From assembly GCA_013368325.1 (NCBI GenBank), contig JAACJK010000007.1, positions 434,001-498,000 of the forward strand: a stretch of DNA of 64,000 nt. The letters run 5' to 3'. Shown piece after piece: positions 47,088 through 55,178 of this stretch. This DNA comes from Ephemerocybe angulata. Lineage: Eukaryota > Basidiomycota > Agaricomycetes > Agaricales > Psathyrellaceae. The first letter of the stretch is position 1; each line of letters starts with the position of its first letter. The position numbers were made by a program, and so were the translations under genes. The notes below the pieces were generated by a model, which did not search any database, was not told where the DNA came from, and saw nothing but the letters and a program-made list of their open reading frames with translations.

Positions 47088-47390
47088 GTGATCACCACGG
47101 GTTTCCCGCGGCTCCCGTGGCAGTGACCCGGACCCGGACCCGGGCATGACCCTTACCCGCGGTGCGCGGGCTTTCCCGTCAAAACGAGCCCAAAAACGGC
47201 CAAATCAGCCAGTCTTTGGGCGAGATATGAGTCTTTTAGTAAAAGACTCATATCTCGCCCAGTTTCTGCCCGATTGGGCCGTTCTTGGGCTCTTTTTGAA
47301 GGGGACGGGTCTGGGAATGATGACCCGGACCCGGCCCGCACCCGCAACCCGGCCTGCGGGTCGCGGGTTTCCAAAACCCGTGGTGAACAC
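47088..47390. mobile_element. 303-bp foldback MITE flanked by TA
   Basis: The ends are GTG(A/T)TCACCACGGGTTT in inverted orientation, flanked on both sides by TA (47086-47087 and 47391-47392). The whole element is a long imperfect palindrome. The centre is perfect over 20 bp per arm (47218-47237 and 47241-47260), separated by AGT. It carries no coding capacity. A TA duplication suggests a Tc1/mariner-type transposase in trans; the repeated ACCCGG/CCGGGT content resembles other fungal foldback elements. Confidence 0.8.
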
Positions 47391-47392
47391 TA

Positions 47393-48012
47393 TGCGTCTT
47401 TAATGGTTGCGATACGAGTACTTGCGTGCTCAACGCCCTAAGCCATGAGGCAGAGCTTGCAATAAGCTATACTCGTGAACTTGAAGGTCCTGTCACAGGA
47501 CACCAAGAGATGGAGGCGGACGAGATGCAAGGCAGAATCAACCAACACAATTGCAACCGGGGCGGCCCGGCAATTGGCATTGCCCGCCAGCGAAGTCGGA
47601 TTCACCAGCTCGAGCAGAGGTCGGTCAAAGGTGTGGAAGATGTTGGAAGTTACTCCGGGTGTTCTACTTTGGCCTCATATTCCCAGGTACACTGAATGTT
47701 AGTAAAGCAAATTTTGGGCGCTATAGAGATGGCACATGCATACAGCTCGCAAGCGAGTCGTGACGACACTTCGAGTTGGACCTTGGTGGGCCGGGGGCCG
47801 GGCGCTTAGCAGGGACGTGGCGGCGCTTATCCAGAGGGAACACCGTATTGTAGATCCCAGAACGATAACTGAGTGCTAAGAGGTCGGCCATGGGAGGAAT
47901 CGCGGTTCTAAGAAATCCAGCTTGTTTTATTCACCAAGGTTGAGAAATTAATGACATAAATAATGTTAAACGAAGTCCGTGAAAGAGTCCCGCAAGCACT
48001 TTAGATTTCATA
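47393..48012. other. Intergenic, nothing recognised
   Basis: About 0.6 kb between the foldback MITE and the 3' end of the phosphotransferase pseudogene. No gene or repeat is supported. Confidence 0.5.
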
Positions 48013-49511
48013 CTAAGTCTCCTCTGGTGTATCCTCAAACAAACCCAAATCAACCACTGCAGGCTCTATAGTGGATCGATACACATCTGGCCCGACGACA
48101 AGTCGTTCGCCTGACGCGGAGTTTCCAGTTGGCATCATCCGTAGTCGCCAGTACATCTCGGAAATCCAGTGGCGGTGGACGATCCACCCAAGAAAGCTCC
48201 CCATCATAACTTCGTGGAACTTCAGGTAGTACTGAGCGTCCAAATAGACCGTGGCACGGGGTAGGTCGCTACCTTGATGCAGCTTTACTATCTGCTGCCC
48301 GTAATGGGCACCAAAGAGCCCGCGCAGATAGAAGAGTCGGATTTCGCACCGGATTCGTTTGGCCTCCGCCTCGCTCAAAGAATCGCCCTCCCGGACGATT
48401 GTCTTATCTGGATCTCCAAAATAAGTCCAGTCGTAAGGAACATCGTCCCAAGCCGTTTCAGCTGGCCCTTTGAGGGCGATAGGGCTTGTGAAGGTGGTCA
48501 TCATGTCCAGTGGGAAGGAGGAAGCGAGCATCAATGGCAGGATCTGGGCGCCACTCCAGTCAATAACACAGGCAACCTTTGGATCGTCCGATAAGAGGGA
48601 CTCCTCATCAAAGAATATGTTGCGGAGTGCGAGGTCAGGGTGGTGTAGGACAAGAGGAGTATATGGTTTGGGGATCTTGAAGTAGGGGATCAAGGCAGAT
48701 AGCTTCTGGTATCTATCCATCAAATCGTGGGGTGTATAGCGTTCAAATTCAAGGGGCGGAAGGTATTTCTCATCCTGTAGCAGCATTCCTCAATTCCTCC
48801 CAGGAGACACTCCTCATGAGATTCACGCCACATGTCCTCGACCGACTTGTAAGGGCCGCCCAGGCTTTCGCCGTTGATCGCCATTAATGGCCCAACGGAA
48901 AACGTCCCCGAGGAGTCGACTACAAGACTTCCAATTTTGCTGAATGGAACCGGCTTGGAAAGAGAAGCCTTCAGTCTAGCCATCGCTTTCACAAGCGCGA
49001 CTTGCTGAGACTCTGGCACGGCGCGGAGGCCATGGAACCATCCCGGGTCGTCGTCGCGAACGGCCAAATTGAATGCCTTCCCCTTGATGAATTCCATTAG
49101 GACATACGGCGCCCCAGCAGGATTTTCGAAGTTTGTATTCCATGCGTAGACTTGGGGCACTGATACACCGGGGTACAGTCCGGATTCGCGGACAAATCAC
49201 ATCGTCGCGATCTCGGATTCCTTCGCGGCTGGGGAATAGTCTGGTTCGAAGGCCCCGGAGGGCCTGGAAACGCTGGCAGCCAGCTGCGTCCCGTCGCTAA
49301 ACTCTAAGCGATAGACATAGTTGTATTCGCCTCTTCCGAGGAAAGATATGGATAGGCAGACAAGGGAAGAAATATCCCCCCCGACTTTTGATTGTCGCTC
49401 AGAAAGGTGGCCTGTGCTGCAGTCGATCAAGCCTCGGAGATTGAACCGTTTTGCTTGGGGGAGAGAGGAGAGGTGCTGCTCGTCTAAAGGAAGAGGGAGG
49501 GGGACGGTCAT
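48013..49511 (-). pseudogene. Aminoglycoside-phosphotransferase-like (APH) gene with stop and frameshift
   Basis: The ATG at 49511-49509 starts MTVPLPLPLDEQHLSSLPQA, with GRGEYNYVYRLEFSDGTQLA as the nucleotide-binding loop. At 49199-49197 an in-frame TGA interrupts SEIATM|FVRESGLYPGVSVP QVYAW where family members usually have Arg. Further on, YVLMEFIKGKAFNLAV is intact. At about 48783-48790 the frame shifts by one base (EECLLGGIEE to MLLQDEKYLPPLEFERY) with no room for an intron. The C-terminal half keeps LVLHHPDLALRNIFFDE (HxDxxxxN) and CVIDWSGA (the metal-binding Asp). The family phosphorylates small molecules; the substrate in fungi is mostly unknown. Two lesions in an otherwise well-kept gene suggest recent inactivation. 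Confidence 0.82.
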
Positions 49512-49771
49512 TCTGTGAACCAGAGAATGCGGGTGGTAAGTCGCAAGGTCAGCCTGAGTTTGAACGTCTTATCAGCAATCCAGAAAGCACCGCAGATCTC
49601 GTTCGTACTCAGCTCCGTTGCTGACCTACGTAACGATCACAAAATCCGATGTGACATTTTGAAATATATTGAGAATATGAGACATTTTATCGTCGAATTA
49701 CGCAGAACCCGCCGAATGTCTCGATTATGGGTTATCTCGTTCCGTCCCTCCACATTCTCAGATCTTGCAGT

Positions 49772-49998
49772 ATGACCCTCCCTCTCACTGACCAAATCAC
49801 ATCCCTCCCCAAGGAAGAACGGTTCAATCTCCAGGGCTTGATCGAATGCACCACACACCATGTTTCCGAGTGATTATCAAAAGCTGGGGTAGACATCGCC
49901 GCCCTTGCCTGCACATCCATCTCCTTCCTCGGGAGTGGCGAATACAACTACGCCTATCATCTGGAATTTAGTGGCGGAACCCAACTGGTCGCCAACGT
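49772..49998 (+). pseudogene. Second APH-like gene fragment, head-to-head with the first
   Basis: On the plus strand an ATG at 49772 reads MTLPLTDQITSLPKEERFNL QGLIECTTHHVSE, then TGA (49871-49873), then LSKAGVDIAALACTSISFLG and SGEYNYAYHLEFSGGTQLVA. This is a clear copy of the first 75 or so residues of the APH gene at 48013-49511. The stop again falls at an Arg position. Similarity ends abruptly near 49998, where the 3' end of the next gene begins, so the rest of this copy was cut off by a rearrangement or insertion. Confidence 0.8.
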
Positions 49999-51507
49999 TT
50001 TCAGGGTCACAGCAGGCATTGAAGTAGTCGCGGACGTGTTCTTCGCTGTCTGTCGGGAATCGAGTGTCTTCATGCCAGAGAGGCATCCATCTGCGGGGGA
50101 GGCGAAGCCAGCGTCGATAAAAGTTGTTCCAGTACAATGTAACATCGTTGACCCAAGCGAACGGGAAGTCTCGTTCAAATCCCTCCAGCACCTCAATCAA
50201 AGGCATGAAACCCATCTTGCAGTTCCTGTTCATGCCAGGGACTCCGGGCACCTTCATCGTCATCATGGCCCACACTCGGCCCTGTGGGATCAGCCCGAAG
50301 TGGGGTGTGATAGCGGTAGCCGGGGTGGCGGAAGGGCGAGGGGGCTGAGGGTCGGGATCGAACTCCTCATCGTCGGACTCCATGTTGCCTTCGCCTTCGC
50401 CTTCGTCCCCAGTATCAGCCTGCCCAGTGTTGCGTTCGTCTTCATCGTCACCTTCGGCCATCGCTTCATTGCCCTCGCTCCCCTCACCTTCCCGGTCCTC
50501 GTCCATCGCTTCATCGCTCTTTCTCCCATCGCCTTCACCGTCCTCATCCATAGGCTCGTCGCCATCACCCTGCTCCTTCTCGTTCGCCTCTTGAGCCTCT
50601 GGGTTGTCCCTCATCCTAATCACGAAAGTCAGCATAGATACATGTATTCGAAAAGTTAAATACACTTACTCAGATGGCTCCCCGAGGGGCCGGGTGAGCG
50701 CCTTCAAGCGTTTGGTAGCGAGGTTGGCCTTGGTGATAAGCGCGAGGGTGGAGCTCGAGGTGGTCGTCCGGTTCAAGGTGGAACGAGATGAAGCGGAAGA
50801 CAAAGGCGCTTGCTGTGCTGCGTCCTCGGCGGGAACATGGCGAGGCTGCGGTATCCCAATGCCAAAGGGGATGAGGCTCAGGTTACGAGGCCTACCACCC
50901 CCTGAAACGACAGGGGTTGACTGTGCTGTTGAGTCGTCGGCCGCGATAGTACCAAACGATCTCCTACGGGGCGTGAAGAGAGGGCTAACCCCAGGTCCCA
51001 AGTCAGATTGTGGACACACGAGCGAGGTAGAGATAGACATGTACCTGGTCTGAGGGGGAGTCGCTTCAGGTGGGGCCTGAGGAGCAACTTGACTGTCGCC
51101 AGTATCCTGAGCTACCTGCGCACCAGAGGCAGAGACCTCACTGGAAAGAGGTCAGTCACATAGTCCCGCACGAAAGAGCAGACCCTCCTCGCTCAGCGAC
51201 CATGAGAGTCTAGCTGACGACGCCCGACGACCATGAGAGTCTAGTCGGAAGTCAGGTGACCATGAGAGTCTAGCCTGACAACGTCTAAACAATAGAAGAA
51301 CACAAAATGGGGGTGGGGTGGGGTGGTAGGAGGAGAAAGGTACGAGGAAGCACGGGCGCGGACGACTTACGGGTCAGGGGTAGCAGCGGCACCACGTCGA
51401 CCACCTCGAGCTGGGGCAACAGGTTTTGAGGCACGTTTACGAGATTTAGGCAGCTGAGATAGGCATTAGATTTGCGGTGTACGGCATGAAAGGATCGGAC
51501 GTACCAT
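49877..51507 (-). CDS. Mobile-region gene A: acidic protein of unknown function, chimeric 3' end
   Basis: The start appears to be ATG|GTACGT at 51507, followed by an exon LPKSRKRASKPVAPARGGRR G (51454-51371). A 230-bp intron (51370-51141) holding three hairpins comes next. Then exons read EVSASGAQVAQDTGDSQVAP Q... and RYMSISTSLVCPQSDLGPGV SPLF. The next exon carries a long Glu/Asp-rich repeat tract (DEDGEGDG, DEAMDEDREGEG). The conserved end is GRVWAMMTMKVPGVPGMNRN, FAWVNDVTLYWNNFYRRWLR LP and DYFNACCDPEN. The family recurs in mushroom repeat regions, but I know of no function. The last 40 or so codons are antisense to the APH fragment, so the natural C-terminus is probably lost. Confidence 0.6.
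51193..51279 (-). ncRNA. Cluster 1 of three covarying hairpins (intronic)
   Basis: Three copies of the motif, in transcript sense TAGACTCTCATGGTC, each enclosed by a different complementary stem. Hairpin 1: TCAGC/GCTGA (51193-51197 with 51213-51217). Hairpin 2: CCGAC/GTCGG (51224-51228 with 51244-51248). Hairpin 3: GTCAGG/CCTGAC (51251-51256 with 51274-51279). The inner GAC/GTC pair gives a 7-nt loop and a 2-nt bulge. The cluster lies inside the 51141-51370 intron of gene A, about 90 nt after its donor. Confidence 0.7.
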
Positions 51508-51565
51508 TTTGTATAGAGTATTCCTTTTTGGGGGATCGCAGAGAGATGTGGTGGTAGGAGAGAAA

Positions 51566-52040
51566 TAAGGCTGAGCACGAGTCCGGGTTGCCGGTGGGTA
51601 CCCGTGACTTGAACCGTGGGAAACCCGCCAAAACCCGGACCCGTGAGCTCGGGTCATCCGTGGGAAAATACCCATACGGGTCCGGGTATTGGATTTGAAA
51701 TGTGGTCAACCTGTGGGTAAGGCTGGTTTTGTCTACGATCTCTATAATTTATCAGTATTTAGTATCTGTGTGACAATTATGTTCGTATTGTCTAAAGAAA
51801 CATGGTTAAAGTATAGTAAATAAGCAATATACCCAGTATGTCTACACTCAGGATAAGCTATAGGCAAAATGCCATGGGTACTTGCAGGTAAACTCGTGGG
51901 AATACCCGCTGTGACCTGGATCCGCAGGTCGCCGGTGATCCGTGGGAAATACCCGTCTGAGTCTGGGTATTAAAAATTTCGTCATGGGTACCCGCCGGTG
52001 GATCCGGGTAAACCCACGGGTGCACTCGTGCTCAGCCTTA
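51566..52040. mobile_element. 475-bp hAT-type MITE
   Basis: A perfect 17-bp terminal inverted repeat, TAAGGCTGAGCACGAGT, lies at both ends, flanked by an exact 8-bp target duplication GAGAGAAA (51558-51565 and 52041-52048). Subterminal GGGTACCC/CGTGGG-type repeats follow. It has no coding capacity. The 8-bp duplication points to a hAT transposase. Confidence 0.9.
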
Positions 52041-52362
52041 GAGAGAAAAGAACAAACCGGGATCGAACGAGAGTTCTGTTTTTTATGGAGTTCGGGGGTC
52101 GGTCGGCCTTGCCACCCGTCCTGCCGCCGTTCGCACCAGTCTGTAGTACTAATGAACTATGGTATTTCAAATAAACGATAGGATTCTGAGATACTGTGTA
52201 GGAACGTATCGTAGGCTACCGGCGCCCGCATCACCGAGGGCCTTTGCCGCGGCGCGCTCCATGTGCAACCAGCCTGCGCCACAAGGTTCTGAAACAGAGA
52301 GAAAAACATAGGAGGTATCAGAATCAGCCTGAGAGGGAGGACGAATGAAAGGAAAGACTCAC

Positions 52363-53364
52363 CTAAGAGGCCCTTTGGAAAGCGAGAGTCTTGCGCCGAA
52401 ACTCAACAACGAGCTGCCCAGGACCTAGGATAGCCTCGCATTCCAGTTCGGATAGCTCGTGCAGGTACAAATCCACCCTGGCACGCAGCGTATCCCATTC
52501 CCGCCACACCCTCGTACAACCCTCCAGGTTAAGGGCCTTAGACTGGTACCTGAGGATCAGCTCCCTAACCTGGTATAGCTTCTCCTGCTCGTCTTCGAAC
52601 AACGTCCGTGTGCTCTCGAGATCCTCCTCTTGGAGTTGGGCGAACCTCTCGCAGATATTCGTGAGGTACTCCTTCAGAGGCCTGTTCGATACGACCTCGC
52701 CAAATTGCTCCCACATGATTGGAATCCGGTCTGCCAATACAGCCATCTTGGATCGAGGTGGGGCGCTATGAGTTCAAGTTAGCATCGTCAACATCAGCGA
52801 CAAAATCCAAGAGCCCCATCGGTCGAACTTACGCAGAGGGAGGGAGAGCTGTGGCCGGGGCTTTTCTCGCAGGGGCAGATGTAGTCCCAGGTGAAGGGGG
52901 AGTACATGAGCTGCTAGCCGTGGTACCACTAATGATTCCTTTGAGCGGTGTAGCAGCTATAATTCGATTAGACTCACGTTGCTCTGCCACGGTCGACGTT
53001 GCTACTGCCTTTGAGGGGGGGTTCCTGGGGCTTCTGTTTGCGCGACGAGATGCGTTCTGCTCTACCTACGGTCGTGAAAACAGAGCGCCGGGTCCTGGAG
53101 ATGCGTTTCGCTTTGTTGATCTCTGTCTTGTTTCTGCAACACTTTATCAGGGGAGTCACAAGAAAGGTACGACTGGACTCACATATCGTAGTACTTGCTG
53201 CTTTTCGCTCGATTCGCCGCCTTCTTCGCCTCGAGGCTGTGATAAAGCTTGGGTCGACCGCCTGGCATTGATGTGGTAGTCTTGAAAGAAGGAAAGTTGG
53301 CTAACCGGGGACTTATCAGCGCGGCTGATCAAACGGCTGGAGGGGAACTTACAGACTCTGCCAT
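52363..53364 (-). CDS. Mobile-region gene B: unknown protein with basic KxANRAKSSKYYD motif
   Basis: The ATG at 53364-53362 gives MAES, then an intron, then TTTSMPGGRPKLYHSLEAKK AANRAKSSKYYD, a basic N-terminus often seen in proteins of mushroom repeat regions. Further exons read KTEINKAKRISRTRRSVFTT, GRAERISSRKQKPQEPPLKG and a Pro/Ala linker. The last exon reads MAVLADRIPIMWEQFGEVVS NRPLKEYLTNICERF ... LYQVRELILRYQSKALNLEG C, which is probably coiled-coil. It stops TAG at 52365-52363, directly before a GTGAGT. A TATA-like CATAAAAA lies near 53445. DNA binding through the basic motif is a guess. Confidence 0.55.
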
Positions 53365-53899
53365 GGAACTTCTGCCAGTACCTGCACTCTGGGTCTAGCA
53401 CCGTTCGGTAGAGGACAGATACCGCTTTCTTGTGATATAATTTTTATGGGGGGCGGGGCGACAAAACATCCTCGCCAATGTTTAGACAACCTGAAATGAC
53501 AGAATCAACATGAGACTTAAGTTCAATCATTGTGCCAACGGTGCATGGTCTGACCTTAACTCAAATCTTGAGGATACCCAGCCGAGTGTAGGGTCGTTCG
53601 GAAGCTAATTATTTTCTGCATTTTATGAGATTTTTTTTCATGGGCGAGAATGGAGGGAAGTGCTTACAATATGGAGTCGAAGGTGGGGCGCGGATCAGGA
53701 AAGGTTCCCTCATAGAATGGACCCCTGCCCGGCCCTACGGTGCTGAAAACCAGTCCTGACCACGCCCAGTGCTTTTACTTCAGTACTGAAAGTGCTTTGA
53801 GTGAGGTACCTGACCATTGCACAATGTTAGCTGGGATTTTCGAAAACATCAGCTATGGGCGCTTAATATCCGAAAGGCCATTCTCTTCCCAGCTACAGG

Positions 53900-54412
53900 T
53901 AGTGCCTTACAGGCTCGGGCTCAAAGCCGCGAGCCGGGCCAAGCCGGGCCTTTACAGGCCAAGCCGAGCCGGGCCTTACCCAATATGGCAGTGGGGCCCG
54001 GCTGGGCTCAAGGCCCGGCTCAAAAATCCGCGCCCGAAAAAGCCGCGGCCTAAGCCTTGACCGGCTCAAAGATACCAAATGGCACTTTGGTGCAGCGGTT
54101 ATGGCTCTGAAAATGTGTCCGCAAGGTTGCCGGTTCAATTCTCACTCATGGTATAGTAGTATTTTGGACCCGGATGGCCCGCAGAACTCAACTGACAACC
54201 TGTATATACATTGAATACAAAAAATTACTGACCATGACAGAGATTCAATAGAAAAAATTTGTAGTGGAGGGCCGCGGCCTAAGCCGTGAGCCGAGCCGGG
54301 CCTGACCACTTTGGGGGCTCAAGGCTGGGCCCACGATTTCGGTGGGCCTTGGCCGCCCAAAGCCGGGCCTTAGCCGCGGCTTTTGGGCCGGGCCTGGGCC
54401 TGTAAGGCACTA
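53900..54412. mobile_element. 513-bp hAT-type MITE containing a tRNA-like segment
   Basis: The terminal inverted repeats TAGTGCCTTACAGGC are flanked by an exact 8-bp duplication GCTACAGG (53892-53899 and 54413-54420). The arms are rich in GGGCC/GGCCC/GCCGCGGC inverted blocks. The central part holds a tRNA-like stretch, listed separately. Confidence 0.9.
54079..54155 (+). other. tRNA-like (Pol III A/B-box) segment inside the MITE
   Basis: TTGGTGCAGCGGTTATGGC resembles a tRNA A-box/D-arm, and GCCGGTTCAATTCTC resembles a B-box/T-arm, about 35 bp further on. The acceptor stem does not pair well, so it is a tRNA relic or a SINE-like promoter captured in the MITE, not a working tRNA. Confidence 0.5.
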
Positions 54413-54423
54413 GCTACAGGCTT

Positions 54424-54507
54424 GGGCGACCATGAGAGTCGAGCCCTAGAGCCGACCATGAGAGTCTAGGCTCCATACAAGCTACGGCGACCATGAGAGT
54501 CCAGCCG
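54424..54507 (-). ncRNA. Cluster 2 of three covarying hairpins
   Basis: Three copies with stems GGGC/GCCC (54424-54427 with 54443-54446), GAGCC/GGCTC (54449-54453 with 54469-54473) and CGGC/GCCG (54485-54488 with 54504-54507). The core GACCATGAGAGTC is identical in all, and the bulge is GA, TA or CA on this strand. In minus-strand sense the cluster starts about 55 nt after a GTAAGT donor at 54562. The MITE target site directly abuts it. Confidence 0.7.
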
Positions 54508-54559
54508 CAGGTTGATATCCTATAGCGAGGGAGGGAGGGAACCGAAGTGGAAGTGAACT

Positions 54560-54720
54560 TACGGAGGAAGGGCTTTTTGAGTGTACGTCGGTCTACGCTA
54601 ATTGAGGTCAGTGACTAATATGTTCGTCAAAATAAAGGCTTACCTTGTCGACGTCTGAGCGCGCGAGGGTTGGAAGTCGAGGGTGGTGGTTGAGAGTTGA
54701 CCTTCTCGAGTCCCAGGCCC
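54560..54720 (-). other. Putative short exons upstream of hairpin cluster 2
   Basis: Two exon-like blocks on the minus strand are bounded by good signals. One ends at GTCGACAAG|GTAAGC near 54647. The next runs from ACCTCAATTAG| to CTTCCTCC|GTAAGT (54563-54597). No ATG in frame is evident. They may be 5'UTR exons of gene B, or the start of a lost gene. Confidence 0.35.
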
Positions 54721-55037
54721 AGGTGTACAGCCCCTAAGCCTTGTGTCGCGTCTAGGTTAGGGTCCCATTTAGGGTCCCATCAATTACCCTTTCTCTCCGG
54801 TTCTCCCATCTCCCAACGCGTCTTCCGCTAATGCGTCTTCCGCTACAACCATACCCTCCGACCTCTCCAACCAGCCGCTATCCTGTAAGTTCCCATTAGC
54901 CGGCTCAAAGTGACTCGTACGCTGATACAGATATCTAGTTCGTTTCTCAGTATCGGAACATATATCTACTCGCCCAGCATCCCAGTGAGTCTCTCCCCCG
55001 ATTCCCTTCTCTTTTACTATCGTTCTCTTCTACGGTT

Positions 55038-55134
55038 GGGAGGCTCGACTCTCATGGTCGCTTCCCTGAGCCCTCGGACTAGACTCTCATGGTCGTCCGC
55101 CGTAGGTGCTGGGCTAGACTCTCATGGTCGCCCA
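55038..55134 (+). ncRNA. Cluster 3 of three covarying hairpins (5'UTR intron)
   Basis: Three copies in plus-strand sense with stems GGGAGGC/GCTTCCC (55038-55044 with 55060-55066, one G-T pair), CGGAC/GTCCG (55075-55079 with 55095-55099) and TGGGC/GCCCA (55110-55114 with 55130-55134). The core GACTCTCATGGTC is invariant; the bulge is TC, TA, TA. They lie in a probable 192-bp intron (54985-55176) just before the gene C start codon. Confidence 0.7.
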
Positions 55135-55178
55135 CTTTACCTTTTACCGCTGAAGGTTTATTGATCCACCGTCCAGTA

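Noticed and set aside
54079..54155. Functional tRNA gene
   Set aside because: A- and B-box-like sequences are present, but acceptor and T stems do not pair properly, and it lies inside a MITE.
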